DNA of 64,000 nt from Opitutaceae bacterium (GTDB lineage: Bacteria > Verrucomicrobiota > Verrucomicrobiia > Opitutales > Opitutaceae). The notes below the pieces were generated by a model. That model did not search any database, was not told where the DNA came from, and worked only from the letters and a program-made list of their open reading frames with translations. Where the stretch lies: contig JAEUHC010000002.1 of NCBI GenBank assembly GCA_016794785.1, forward strand, positions 1-64,000, in the 5' to 3' direction. Below, in pieces: positions 18,381 through 27,222 of the stretch (position 1 is its first letter; each line of letters starts with the position of its first letter). A program made the translations under genes and the position numbers.

Positions 18381-19028
18381 ATGAAGGCTTCCATTACGGT
18401 CTTGTTGATTATCGCGACACTTTGCACGGGCATGCTGCTGAGTGGGTGTTTCACGGCGGTGGCTAGAAGTGGCGAAGGCTGGAGTGGTGCGCCGACATCG
18501 GCGTCAACGAAGGTCGCCGCAGGCGTCGCCGATGTTGTGAGCGCACCTGTTCAGGCCCCACTGCTCGGCATAGCTGCCATCTACGAAGCTCGAAGAAAAG
18601 CCATCCAAGCTAAGGCGGAGGAACGCTTGAAAAAGGTCCGCGAGAATCCGGACTATATTTTTGAGCATAAGCTCCACATCGGAGACTACTATGGCGAAAA
18701 GGAAGTCGTTATTCGCGCTCTAACGGACCACAGCATCAAATTCACAGATGCCCAGCTGCGTCGGCTGTATCGCGAGATGGATTGGTCGCGTGCTGTGGTT
18801 CTTGAGAACCCCCATTGCTCGATCGAGTTCCTTAGCGAAGTCTGGAATCCTATCCATCTAAGCAGTGCCCAGCCAGATAGTGCAATGATGGTGCACCTAG
18901 TCCGAAACCCGTTAGTTCCCTCCGAGTGGCTGCAAGTAATTGCCTTGGACAAAGTGAAATATAGCTACGCTAGCAATTCCGCCGAATATTTCCTGAAAGA
19001 ACGCGCCAAAGCCGTGCGGGTGAATTGA
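18381..19028 (+). CDS. orphan lipoprotein of unknown function in a low-GC patch
   Basis: The start at 18381 gives 215 residues. The signal sequence MKASITVLLIIATLCTGM ends in a clear lipobox, LLSGC, with the acylated Cys at about residue 22. A small Ser/Ala region and an amphipathic helix (YEARRKAIQAKAEERLKK) follow. The C-terminal 120 residues have HEAT/leucine-rich-like character (LRRLYREMDWSRAVVLENP, MMVHLVRNPLVPSEWL). No family is recognised. GC content and codon use are well below the neighbours, consistent with acquisition by transfer. It is flanked by convergent genes and a palindromic repeat. Confidence 0.7.
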   Translation: MKASITVLLIIATLCTGMLLSGCFTAVARSGEGWSGAPTSASTKVAAGVADVVSAPVQAPLLGIAAIYEARRKAIQAKAEERLKKVRENPDYIFEHKLHIGDYYGEKEVVIRALTDHSIKFTDAQLRRLYREMDWSRAVVLENPHCSIEFLSEVWNPIHLSSAQPDSAMMVHLVRNPLVPSEWLQVIALDKVKYSYASNSAEYFLKERAKAVRVN

Positions 19029-19222
19029 TGACCAATTTATCAGCTCAGGACATTATCAAGAGCGGTGGCTGCCAAGCCCGTCGGGCGATGCAGTAAGTCG
19101 GAGGATGCCATCTGCCATGTGTTGAACTTCCCGATCAACAGGTCTTCTTGAGCCAGAGGGAAGCGGATGTGCGACGTCATCTCGGTCCGTTTCTCGTAAA
19201 GCAGGTCACTAAGCAGCGAAAT

Positions 19223-19250
19223 CACGGCGGGCAGGGACGCCCGCCGTTAC
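19223..19250. repeat. single REP-like hairpin, same family as 16219-16293
   Basis: CACGGCGGGCAGGGACGC followed by CCGCCGTTAC matches the right inner arm of the composite repeat at 16268-16293 almost base for base. By itself it folds into a GGCGGGC/GCCCGCC hairpin. It lies just past the trxA stop, between convergent genes, where it could act as a bidirectional transcript end. Confidence 0.65.
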
Positions 19251-19269
19251 GCGCAGGGCGGCGGAATGC

Positions 19270-19599
19270 TCACGCCACGTGCGTGGCGATCTTGGCCTTG
19301 AGGGCGGCTTTGGGCAGGAGGCCGACGATGGTTTCGACGGCCTTGCCGCCCTTGAAGAGGATCATCGTGGGGATGGCGCGCACGCCGTATTCGACGGCGA
19401 CCGTGTCGTGGTCGTCGATGTTCACCTTCGCGATCTTCAGTTTGCCGTCGAGCTCGGTGGCGAGTTCCTCGAGGACGGGTGCGATGGCCTTGCAGGGGCC
19501 GCACCACGGCGCCCAGAAGTCCACGAGGACGGGTGTGTCGCCCGCGGAGACGGCGGCCTTGAAGGTATCGGTGGTCAGGTTGGTGATCTTTTCGGACAT
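19270..19599 (-). CDS. trxA: thioredoxin
   Basis: A 109-residue cytoplasmic disulfide reductase with the active site WCGPC (Trp32, Cys33, Cys36), the buried Asp in VLVDFWAPWCGPC, and the cis-proline segment RAIPTMILFKGG. Length and motif spacing are those of ordinary thioredoxin 1. The ATG at 19599 gives MSEKITNLTTDTF. It is the last gene of the minus-strand run from lptD, five bases after a very small predicted membrane-protein gene. No strong Shine-Dalgarno site is visible, so coupling to the upstream ORF is likely. Confidence 0.95.
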   Translation of the reverse strand: MSEKITNLTTDTFKAAVSAGDTPVLVDFWAPWCGPCKAIAPVLEELATELDGKLKIAKVNIDDHDTVAVEYGVRAIPTMILFKGGKAVETIVGLLPKAALKAKIATHVA

Positions 19600-19604
19600 G
19601 GCGT

Positions 19605-19727
19605 TCAGTGGTTCAGGAGGAGGAGAATCGAAAACAGCACGGATGCAACTGCCGCGACCCCGCAGAGGCCCACGACCCACGAGGGGATGTGCGTCATATC
19701 CTCCGGCTCGCGGGTGTCGGGCTTCAC
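19605..19727 (-). CDS. predicted 40-residue single-span membrane protein
   Basis: This very short frame from GTG 19727 encodes a hydrophilic start (VKPDTREPEDMTHIPS) and one hydrophobic helix (WVVGLCGVAAVASVLFSILL) ending in NH. An ATG at 19697 would give 30 residues, but its GGAGG lies only two bases away. The frame fits neatly between the 90-residue gene (7-base gap) and trxA (5-base gap), as expected for a real operon member. No family is known to me. The evidence is spacing plus the clean transmembrane segment. Confidence 0.45.
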   Translation of the reverse strand: MKPDTREPEDMTHIPSWVVGLCGVAAVASVLFSILLLLNH

Positions 19728-19734
19728 GGGGCGG

Positions 19735-20007
19735 TCAGTTCGGCTGCACCTTGTGGATGATCTCGCCGAGCTCGCGCGGGTCCACGGTCTCGAGCTGCTT
19801 GTCGCGGCGCTTCAGCTCCTCGAAGGTCTTGAGCATCGTCTCGGTCATGCGCTCGTGCGTCTCCTGCGAGCCGCCGACGAGCATGAATTTTTCGCCGCTG
19901 GTGATGCGCTTGTGACCATCGTCGTGGTCGAGGCCGACGCCGAGGATGCCAGCGACGCCGGGGGCCTTGCGCTTCTTGCGGACAGGTTTGCGGGAGTCTT
20001 TGCTCAC
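19735..20007 (-). CDS. conserved-looking 90-residue basic protein of unknown function
   Basis: The start MSKDSRKPVRKKRKAPGVAG is strongly basic. It is followed by GLDHDDGHKRITSGEKFMLVGGSQETHERM and a helix with charged heptads (METMLKTFEELKRRDKQLE-like spacing). It looks like a soluble, possibly nucleic-acid- or ribosome-associated protein, but I cannot name a family. The start overlaps the scpA stop by four bases (20004-20007), so the two are translated together. That link may hint at a role in chromosome segregation. Confidence 0.65.
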   Translation of the reverse strand: MSKDSRKPVRKKRKAPGVAGILGVGLDHDDGHKRITSGEKFMLVGGSQETHERMTETMLKTFEELKRRDKQLETVDPRELGEIIHKVQPN

Positions 20008-20846
20008 GCGGTCACCGTGGGTGGGATCACGATCGTTTCAAGCGGCATTTCCGCCTCGGGCGGGCGCTCCTCGACGGGTTCGGCGATGATGTCGGCAAAC
20101 GCCTCGTCCTGCCGGAGCCGCATTTTCTTCAACCGCGTGAGCTCGAGCATGGCGAGAAACGTGGCGACCAGCCGGCGCAGCGTCACGCCTTCGGGAAACA
20201 GCTTTGAAAACACGAAGGACTGCCCGCCGGCCAGCCGGCCAAGGAGCCACTCCATCTGGTCGGCGACCGTCACGACCTCGTCGTGGATTTCGCCCACGAC
20301 GAGCTTCTCGGCGAGGCGGCGGAGGACGATGTTGAAGGTGTTCCAGAGCTCGATGCGATCGACGGCGCGGAGCGGGCGGTCGGTGTCGCTGGCGGAGAGG
20401 GCGGAGACGTGGCGCGCCATCAGGTTCTGCCGCGTCGCGGCGAGATCGGCGAGGGTGGCGGCGGCCTCCTTGAATTTCTTGTATTGGAGGAGCTGGTGGA
20501 CGAGCTCCCAGCGGGGATCGACCTCCTCGTCCTCGGCATTGGGATCGATGGCGTGCTGGCCCTTGGGCAGGAGCATGCGGCTTTTGATCTCCATGAGGGA
20601 GGCAGCCATCACGAAGAACTCGCCCGCGACCTCGAGGTCGAGCTGGCGCATGGCGTGGAGCGCGTCGATGTATTGCCTCGTGACCGACTCGATCGGGATG
20701 TCGTAGATATCGAGCTCGTTCTTCCGGATGAGAAACAGGAGCAGATCGAGCGGCCCCTCGAAGATCTGGAGCTTGATGCGGTATTCGGAATCGGGGACGA
20801 CGGGAGCCACGGCCGGGGAGCGTTGGGCGGGGAGGGGATGCGGCAA
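20004..20846 (-). CDS. scpA: segregation and condensation protein A
   Basis: A 280-residue kleisin subunit of the SMC-ScpAB condensin. The N-terminal domain carries the family signature KLQIFEGPLDLLLFLIRKNELDIYDI (split here only by reading), then the region VAGEFFVMAASLMEIKSRMLLP that precedes the linker. The C-terminal winged helix is FVFSKLFPEGVTLRRLVATFLAMLEL. Length fits ScpA. It is co-oriented with, and six bases after, the RNA methyltransferase gene. No scpB is in the window. Confidence 0.9.
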   Translation of the reverse strand: MPHPLPAQRSPAVAPVVPDSEYRIKLQIFEGPLDLLLFLIRKNELDIYDIPIESVTRQYIDALHAMRQLDLEVAGEFFVMAASLMEIKSRMLLPKGQHAIDPNAEDEEVDPRWELVHQLLQYKKFKEAAATLADLAATRQNLMARHVSALSASDTDRPLRAVDRIELWNTFNIVLRRLAEKLVVGEIHDEVVTVADQMEWLLGRLAGGQSFVFSKLFPEGVTLRRLVATFLAMLELTRLKKMRLRQDEAFADIIAEPVEERPPEAEMPLETIVIPPTVTA

Positions 20847-20851
20847 GGAAT

Positions 20852-22015
20852 TTATCGGCGGCGGAAAGCCGCGACGAAAAAACCGTCCGTGTCGTGCCGG
20901 GCCGGGAAAATCGTCAGGCCATCGCCCCGCGGGGCGAAGCCGAACGCCTGCGCCGGCGCCATCGGCTCGAAGCCCGCGTGCCCGGCAAGGAAGCGCGCGG
21001 CGACCTGCTCATTTTCGCGGACGCTCAGGGAGCAGGTCGCATAGACGAGCCGTCCGCCCGGGCGCACATTGGCGGAGAATTTGGCGAGCAGCGTGTGCTG
21101 CAGCTCGGCGCGCTCGGCGATGAGCGCGGGGGTGGTCGTCCATTTGAGGTGCGGCGAGCGGCGCCAGGTGCCGGAGCCGCTGCACGGGGCGTCGACGAGC
21201 ACGCCATCGTAGTCGCCGTTGGAAGGGCGCGAGATCAGGCGGATGTTGCGCGCGCCGGCGCGCACGGCGCGCTCCTGCAGCTCGGCGAGGGCGCTGGGGC
21301 GGATGTCGTGGGCCTCGACCGTGCCGGAGGCGGTGATCAGGCGGGCGAGTTGGAGCGACTTGCCGCCGGCCCCCGCGCAGGCGTCGAGCCAGCGGCCGCC
21401 GGGTGTGATCCCCAGCGTCTCGAGCACCATCTGCGAGCCGAGGTCCTGCACTTCGATGCGGCCGCGTTTGAAGGCGTTGGTCTGGGTGACATCCACCTCG
21501 TCGAGCAGCCGCACCGCATTCGGGAGAATTTCGGATCGCTGCACGGCCCAGCCGCGTTCGGCGAGTTCCTTGAGGGTGGCCGACGCGGCCCCGGAGAGCC
21601 GCAGCCACAACGGGGCGCGACGCAGTTGGGTTTCCAGTTCGTCGCCGGAAAAAATCTCCGGGCACTCGGCGCGAAACCACGCGGGCAGCAGCTCGGCGCG
21701 ATCGCCGGCGGGGGCTTCGCCGGTGGCGAACTCGGCGCGGAAGGCCTGGGTGGCGGGCAGATCGGCGGCGAGGCACGCGACGCGGCGGACGACCTCGGCC
21801 GGGTCTTGATCGAGACACGGCTCGATCCAAGGCAGGTGGCGGAGCGTGGTGTAGATGAGCTCGCGGTAGAGCCGGCGATCGCGCGAGCCGAAGCTGCGGT
21901 CGCCGGTGAGGAGCGATTGGATCGTGCGCGGCAGGGCCTGGTCGGTGCGCCAGCGGGGGCGCAGGACGCGCAGCAGCCGGAGGAAAACCTGGGCTTGGTT
22001 GGAGGCGACGCTCAT
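20852..22015 (-). CDS. RsmB/NOP-family RNA (cytosine-5) methyltransferase
   Basis: A 387-residue protein with an N-terminal NusB-like helical region (LPRTIQSLLTGDRSFGSRDR...) and a SAM-dependent methyltransferase domain. SAM motif I is DACAGAGGKSLQLA. The catalytic region is VDAPCSGSGTWRRSP with its conserved PC, and the second conserved cysteine lies in YATCSLSVRENE. These two cysteines define the m5C methyltransferases. RsmB (16S C967) is the nearest candidate from the NusB-like start, but the exact target is not provable. It lies 16 bases after lptD and six before scpA. Confidence 0.85.
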   Translation of the reverse strand: MSVASNQAQVFLRLLRVLRPRWRTDQALPRTIQSLLTGDRSFGSRDRRLYRELIYTTLRHLPWIEPCLDQDPAEVVRRVACLAADLPATQAFRAEFATGEAPAGDRAELLPAWFRAECPEIFSGDELETQLRRAPLWLRLSGAASATLKELAERGWAVQRSEILPNAVRLLDEVDVTQTNAFKRGRIEVQDLGSQMVLETLGITPGGRWLDACAGAGGKSLQLARLITASGTVEAHDIRPSALAELQERAVRAGARNIRLISRPSNGDYDGVLVDAPCSGSGTWRRSPHLKWTTTPALIAERAELQHTLLAKFSANVRPGGRLVYATCSLSVRENEQVAARFLAGHAGFEPMAPAQAFGFAPRGDGLTIFPARHDTDGFFVAAFRRR

Positions 22016-22031
22016 GGGGCGCGGTGCGCCA

Positions 22032-24125
22032 TCAGAAGCGCACGGTGTCCACCTGCACGTTGAACCCGAAGCTGTTCTCGCGCCGGCGGCCTTCGTAGAG
22101 GCTCACGGTGTAGGAGATGAGCCAGGTGTTGCCGAGATTGTGCGCGAGGCCGTAGGCCTGCTCGTTGAGGCGGCGCTTGCGGGCGTCGTAGTGCAGCTTG
22201 GTGAGCGCCTCGAAGCGCTCGTTGAGGCGCAGGCGGCCGTGGACCGCGTAGTCCTCGAGGTGATGGCGGAGGAAATTGTTGGAAAAACGCAGCGACCAGA
22301 CGCGGCCGTCGCGTAGCGTGATGCCGGAGTTGAACTCGCGCAGGGTGAGGCTGCGCGCGGCGAAGCTCTGGTAAACATCGACCTGTAGCCAGCGCGCCGG
22401 GGTGAGCGCGAGCTCGGTGTGGATCTCCGAGAGATCGCGCGTGCCGGGCGGGCGGCGAAAGCGGAGATCGGCGGCGACGTTCAGCATGACGAGATCGCGC
22501 GGACCGGACTTGGGGTCGCGGGTCTGGAGGATGTTGTCGAGACCGAGGCGCAGGGTGTTGGTCGCGTGAAGCTCGTCGATGTTGCGGCGGTCGCCCAGGC
22601 CGAGCGGCTGCAGGTAGGTCGAGAACGACTCGCGATCGATCTGCGGGATGCGGGCGCGGCCCTTGTCGGCCTCGGGGATGTAGCGGTAGCTGAAGCGCGG
22701 GGTGACGAGGTGGCGGAGGCCGTCGATTTTCCAGACGGGATTTTTGTAATCGAAGGTCGCGCTGGCCCGCAGCGCGGCGTCGAGGCCGAGTTCGCCGAGC
22801 ACGCGGGTGTAGTTGTCGGGGTTCGGTTGGGTGGCGCCGCGCTGCCCCATGTAGTGCGTCACGCGACCGCCGGCGACCGGCGTGAACGCCAGCCACTCCG
22901 TGGCCGCCACCGGCCGCGTGAGCTGGTAATAGGCATCGAGGCGATCGCTGCGCAGCTCGCGGCCGACGCCGCCGACCGGATCCTCGCGCAGCGCGGCGGC
23001 GCTGGCGCTGAAGCGCTCGACGAAGCCGCCCGGCAGCGCCAGCGGCAGCAGATCGAAGCGCAGCTCCGGCAGTCGCTCCTGCACGCGGTGGAAACGGTTG
23101 GGCTGCACGCGGGCAAACGCCGTCACGAAATAATTGGCGCCGCCGTAGATCGCCTCGACGAACGAGTCGGGCTCCTGCACGGGGAAAAAGGCCCGCGGCC
23201 GGAAATCGCGCGTGATCTCGGAGTCTTTCCACCAATGGAGCTGGGCGTTGAGCGTGAGGTTGGGGGCGAGCTGCTGATGGTGCTGCCACTCGGCCCACGC
23301 GCGGTCCGGTTGGATCGGACGGCCGAGGAGGTCGGTGCTCCGGTCGCCGTGATCGCGGATGTAGCCGCTGTGGAAGGTGCCGCGCAGTTTCTCCGGGTCC
23401 TTGGGATCGCTGTAGCTTAGGGCCGGCCCGATCATCACGCCGCGGGCGGTGTAGAGGCCGAGGTCGGGGCCGACGCGCAGCGTGCGGCTGACCGGGATCA
23501 TGACCCCGGCTTCGACAAAGGCCCCGAGCGAGCGGCGGAAGCCGCCGTTGAGCGCCACCGCCGCCTCGATCGGCCGGCGGAAATCGTGCTCGAACTTGGG
23601 AAACGGCAGGGGCTGCGTGAGGCCGATGCCGGCGGAGGCGTTTTCGGTCTCGACGCGCTGGTTGGGCGCGAAGGTGAACTTCTCCGCGCGAAAAGTGGGC
23701 TGCCACCCGCCGGGCTCGCCGTAGCTCACGCGGGCGCGGTGCAGCGTGAGTTCCTTGGGCGTGCCCTCGGCCCTCTCGGCTTCGGCGAAATAGGGTGGGG
23801 TGCCGAAACGCACTCCCTCGGCCGAGAATTGCCCGTCGGTGCGCCGATAGGTGAGTCGGTCGGCGAGCAGGCGCACAGTGCCGCGGGTGAGCACGACGCG
23901 GCCGGTTGCGTAGAACGACTCGGTGCGCTGCTCATACCGAATCGCGTCGGCGGTGAGCAGCATGCCCTCGCCTTCGAAGCGGGCGTTGCCTTTCGCTTCC
24001 GCGACCGTGGCGCCGTCAACGACCCGGAACTGCACGTCGTCGGCGTCGAGGCCCAAGCCAGCTTGGGCAGCGGAAAGCGGCGGCACCGCCGCCAGGAGAG
24101 CCAGGACGAAGACAAAAAGACGCAT
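22032..24125 (-). CDS. lptD: LPS-assembly outer-membrane protein LptD
   Basis: A protein of about 697 residues that inserts lipopolysaccharide into the outer leaflet. A cleavable signal (MRLFVFVLALLAAVPPLSAA) is followed by an OstA/LptA-like jellyroll (about 25-150), with AKGNARFEGEGMLLTADAIRYEQRTES and YATGRVVLTRG strands. A long C-terminal beta-barrel shows alternating polar/hydrophobic strands and finishes ...SFGFNVQVDTVRF with terminal Phe. ATG 24125 is preferred over GTG 24128. It is shorter than E. coli LptD (784), and I see few cysteines for the usual interdomain disulfides. It heads the lptD-rsmB-scpA-trxA run. Confidence 0.85.
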   Translation of the reverse strand: MRLFVFVLALLAAVPPLSAAQAGLGLDADDVQFRVVDGATVAEAKGNARFEGEGMLLTADAIRYEQRTESFYATGRVVLTRGTVRLLADRLTYRRTDGQFSAEGVRFGTPPYFAEAERAEGTPKELTLHRARVSYGEPGGWQPTFRAEKFTFAPNQRVETENASAGIGLTQPLPFPKFEHDFRRPIEAAVALNGGFRRSLGAFVEAGVMIPVSRTLRVGPDLGLYTARGVMIGPALSYSDPKDPEKLRGTFHSGYIRDHGDRSTDLLGRPIQPDRAWAEWQHHQQLAPNLTLNAQLHWWKDSEITRDFRPRAFFPVQEPDSFVEAIYGGANYFVTAFARVQPNRFHRVQERLPELRFDLLPLALPGGFVERFSASAAALREDPVGGVGRELRSDRLDAYYQLTRPVAATEWLAFTPVAGGRVTHYMGQRGATQPNPDNYTRVLGELGLDAALRASATFDYKNPVWKIDGLRHLVTPRFSYRYIPEADKGRARIPQIDRESFSTYLQPLGLGDRRNIDELHATNTLRLGLDNILQTRDPKSGPRDLVMLNVAADLRFRRPPGTRDLSEIHTELALTPARWLQVDVYQSFAARSLTLREFNSGITLRDGRVWSLRFSNNFLRHHLEDYAVHGRLRLNERFEALTKLHYDARKRRLNEQAYGLAHNLGNTWLISYTVSLYEGRRRENSFGFNVQVDTVRF

Positions 24126-24250
24126 CACGCGCGCAGCAAAACGCCGCGCGGCGGGCAGGCAAGCCCGGCGGCGCCTGGCCGTGGCTTGGATCGGAGCTAG
24201 ACGCGGCCGTGCTCCTCGCCCACGGTAGCGGCCTTCCCCCGTTCCACCGC

Positions 24251-26467
24251 GTGATTTTACCCTCCATCGACCTGACGGCGCTCGTGCGCGCCACCCACGC
24301 CTCGCCTCATTCTGTGCTCGGCATGCACCCGGCGACGCAGCGCCGCAGCAAGGGCGTCGTCGCCCGCGCCATGATCCACGGCGCCACCGCCTGCGAGGTG
24401 GTTGAAATAGATGCGCGGCCGCCCAAGGCCTACCCGATGACGCTGCTCGCGCCCGAGGGGGTGTTCGAAGTCTTCATCGCCAAGCGGCCGGAGGTCTTCC
24501 GTTATCAGCTCCGCGCCACCTACGCCAACGGCGAGCTGCGCCAATTCTTCGATCCCTACTGTTTCCTGCCGACGCTCGGCGCGCAGGACCTCTACCTTTT
24601 CAACGAAGGCAACGAGCACCGCATCTATGAAAAGCTCGGCGCTCACCTGCGCGATCTCGGCGGCGTGAAGGGCGTGTCGTTCGCGGTCTGGGCGCCTTCG
24701 GCGACGCGGGTCTCCGTGGTCGGAAACTTCAACCACTGGGACGGCCGCTACCACCCGATGCGTTCCCTCGGCGCCTCCGGCGTGTGGGAACTTTTCATCC
24801 CCGGTCTCGGCGCGGGCGAACTCTACAAGTTTGAAATCCGTGATCAGGCCGGGCACGTGCGGCTGAAGACGGATCCCTACGGCACGTATTTCGAGGGACC
24901 GCCCGGCAACGCCGCGATCGTGTGTGATCCGACGACCTTCCAGTGGAGCGACGCCGCGTGGATGGAACGCCGTCGCGCCGACGCCGCCAACCCCGACCGG
25001 CCGATCTCGGTTTATGAGATTCATCTCGGATCGTGGAAGCGGAAGCCCGAGGACGCCAACCGCCCGCTGTCCTACCGCGAACTCGCGCCGCAGCTCGCCG
25101 ACTATGCGATCGAGATGGGCTTCACGCACATCGAGGTGATGCCGCTCGCGGAGCATCCGTTCGACGGATCGTGGGGCTATCAGGTCACGGGGTTCTTCGC
25201 GCCGACGCATCGCTTCGGCACGCCGGAGGATTTCGCGTGGTTCGTCGATTACCTGCACGCCCGCGGGCTCGGCGTGATCCTCGACTGGGTGCCGGCGCAT
25301 TTCCCGCGCGACAGTTTTGCGCTGGCGGAGTTCGACGGCACGCACCTCTACGAGCACGCCGATCCGCGGCAGGGCGCGCACATGGACTGGGGCACGCTGA
25401 TCTTCAACTACGGGCGCAACGAGGTCCGCTGCTTCCTCATCGCGAGCGCGCTCGCCTGGCTCGACCGCTATCACCTCGACGGCCTGCGCGTGGACGCGGT
25501 CGCCTCGATGCTCTACCTCGACTACTCGCGCAAGGAAGGCCAGTGGATCCCCAACCGCCACGGCGGCCGCGAGAACCTGGAGGCGATCGATTTCATCCGC
25601 CGGGTGAACGATCTCGTGCACCATTATCATCCCGGCGTCGCTATGATCGCGGAGGAGAGCACGTCGTTTGCCGGCGTCAGCAAGCCCACGCGCGACGGCG
25701 GGCTGGGCTTCGACTACAAGTGGAACATGGGGTGGATGAACGACACCCTTCGCTACTTCGCCAAGGAACCGATCGTGCGCCGCTATCACCACAGCGATCT
25801 CACCTTCGGCATGCTCTACCAGTATGCGGAGAATTTCGTGACCGTGTTTTCCCACGACGAAGTTGTGCACGGGAAGGCGTCGATGCTCTTCAAGATGGGC
25901 GCGTGGCACATCGGCGAAAAGGCCGCCAACCTCCGCGCCCTCTACGCGCACATGTGGATGTGGCCGGGAAAAAAGCTGCTCTTCATGGGCGGCGAGTTCG
26001 CGCAGTCGCGCGAATGGGCGCACGACTCGAGCCTCGACTGGCACCTCTGCCAGTATCTCGACCACGAGGGCGTCCGCCTGCTCGTGCGCGACCTCAACAA
26101 GCTCTACGCCTCCGATCCGGTGCTGTGTCGGAACGATTTCAACTCGCAGGGCTTCCGCTGGCTCACATGCCACGACGCCGACGCCAACCTGATCGCCTAC
26201 CTGCGCAGCGATCCCGCGGAGCGCACGCTCTACGCGGCGGTGTGCCACTTCGGCGGCGGCCCGCGCGACTACCGGATCGGCGTGCCGCGCGGCGGCTTCT
26301 GGCGCGAGGTGCTCAACACCAACAGCCAGTTCTACGGCGGCACCGGCCTGGGCAACGACGGCGGCCGCACCGCCGAGGAGATCCCGCGCGACGGCTTCAG
26401 CCATTCGATCGCGGTGACGCTGCCGCCGCTGACCGCGTTTGTGTTCAAGTGGACCGCCGAGGGCTGA
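24251..26467 (+). CDS. glgB: 1,4-alpha-glucan branching enzyme
   Basis: A GH13 enzyme that makes alpha-1,6 branches in glycogen. The order is N1 domain (HASPHSVLGMHPATQ), CBM48 (GVSFAVWAPSATRVSVVGNF), catalytic barrel and all-beta C-domain. Catalytic motifs are VILDWVPAHFPRD, the nucleophile region DGLRVDAVASMLYLDYSR, the acid/base AEESTSF, and FSHDEVVHG. From GTG 24251 (ILPSIDLTALVR...) the length is 738, typical of GlgB. A GTG at 24209 would add 14 unlike residues. The gene stands alone, with no other glg gene in the window. The region 24126-24250 between it and the divergent lptD must hold both promoters. Confidence 0.93.
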   Translation: MILPSIDLTALVRATHASPHSVLGMHPATQRRSKGVVARAMIHGATACEVVEIDARPPKAYPMTLLAPEGVFEVFIAKRPEVFRYQLRATYANGELRQFFDPYCFLPTLGAQDLYLFNEGNEHRIYEKLGAHLRDLGGVKGVSFAVWAPSATRVSVVGNFNHWDGRYHPMRSLGASGVWELFIPGLGAGELYKFEIRDQAGHVRLKTDPYGTYFEGPPGNAAIVCDPTTFQWSDAAWMERRRADAANPDRPISVYEIHLGSWKRKPEDANRPLSYRELAPQLADYAIEMGFTHIEVMPLAEHPFDGSWGYQVTGFFAPTHRFGTPEDFAWFVDYLHARGLGVILDWVPAHFPRDSFALAEFDGTHLYEHADPRQGAHMDWGTLIFNYGRNEVRCFLIASALAWLDRYHLDGLRVDAVASMLYLDYSRKEGQWIPNRHGGRENLEAIDFIRRVNDLVHHYHPGVAMIAEESTSFAGVSKPTRDGGLGFDYKWNMGWMNDTLRYFAKEPIVRRYHHSDLTFGMLYQYAENFVTVFSHDEVVHGKASMLFKMGAWHIGEKAANLRALYAHMWMWPGKKLLFMGGEFAQSREWAHDSSLDWHLCQYLDHEGVRLLVRDLNKLYASDPVLCRNDFNSQGFRWLTCHDADANLIAYLRSDPAERTLYAAVCHFGGGPRDYRIGVPRGGFWREVLNTNSQFYGGTGLGNDGGRTAEEIPRDGFSHSIAVTLPPLTAFVFKWTAEG

Positions 26468-26475
26468 GCGTCAGC

Positions 26476-26551
26476 GGGAGCGCTAGGCTCTAGCCCGCGC
26501 ATCGTGCGTATGCCGCGGGCCTCACGGGCGCGGGCTAACGCCTCGCGCTAC
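26476..26551. repeat. imperfect inverted repeat between convergent genes, supplying a stop codon
   Basis: The left arm AGCGCTAGGCTCTAGCCCGC (from about 26479) pairs imperfectly with the right arm GCGGGCTAACGCCTCGCGCT (to about 26549). The right arm contains CTA 26548-26550, which is the TAG stop of the minus-strand gene. It lies between the convergent ends of glgB and the secreted-protein gene and could serve as a two-way terminator. Its family differs from the GGCGGGCAGGGACG repeats at 16 and 19 kb. Confidence 0.6.
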
Positions 26552-27222
26552 TTTTTCACCGCACGCTCGTAGTCGGAAAAGGTCACGGTCATCTCGGAGT
26601 CGAGGGACTTGACCCAAAATACCTTGCCGCGCACACGCGACGTGACGCGCTGTGGCAGGCTCGGCGCGCCGGCTGCGGCCGGGAGCGCGTAGATCATCTC
26701 CGTCTTCATCTCTGCGATGCTCAGGCCGAAGCTGGGGCGGAACGGCTCGGTGTTCGCGAGCGTGATGGACTCAATCACACCGCTGGGTTTGTGCAGCACG
26801 AGGGTGGCGCGCAGATGCTGGGCGGTGTCGTCGCGGTTTTCGCCGCGGCGCAGGCGGCAGCGGTAGGTCGCGCGCTCGGTGTCGGCGGCGACCGTTTCGA
26901 GCGTCTCAAGCAGCAGCTGCTCCGTGATGCGCGGCGCGGTGCCCGTGCGCGAGCGGCGCGAGCGGGCCTCGGCATAGTCGGCGATTTCGGCGGCGGTCGG
27001 CGCGCGGTCGTCCTTTCGCACGAGGGACCATCGCGCGTGGCCGGGCTGCGCGGCGTCGCAGCGCTCGACGGTCGAGCGGCCCTCGGCGGTGGTCGTCTGC
27101 GTGAACGACCAGCCCGGCGGGGGATCGGAGCGAAAGGTTTTCAGCGCCGCCTCCAGCTCCGGCGGCACCGCGGCGAGGGCGGCGGAGCAGACTGAAAGGA
27201 AAAGCACGACGAGCAGGCGCAT
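26548..27222 (-). CDS. secreted protein of unknown function
   Basis: A 224-residue protein with a signal peptide (MRLLVVLFLSVCSAALAA, cleavage near 18). The mature part has a long beta-rich region (GWSFTQTTTAEGRSTVERCD, ATLVLHKPSGVIESITLAN, MTVTFSDYERAVKK). The pattern of strands about lipids or sugars recalls LolA/LolB folds, but no diagnostic motif is present. The TAG stop lies inside a palindromic repeat. It is read divergently from the TonB receptor gene, 179 bases away, and a shared regulatory region is likely. Confidence 0.65.
   Translation of the reverse strand: MRLLVVLFLSVCSAALAAVPPELEAALKTFRSDPPPGWSFTQTTTAEGRSTVERCDAAQPGHARWSLVRKDDRAPTAAEIADYAEARSRRSRTGTAPRITEQLLLETLETVAADTERATYRCRLRRGENRDDTAQHLRATLVLHKPSGVIESITLANTEPFRPSFGLSIAEMKTEMIYALPAAAGAPSLPQRVTSRVRGKVFWVKSLDSEMTVTFSDYERAVKK

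Noticed and set aside
24209..24250. Earlier glgB start at GTG 24209
   Set aside because: The 14 added residues (LLAHGSGLPPFHR) do not resemble the family, and the GTG at 24251 sits just before the conserved N-domain.
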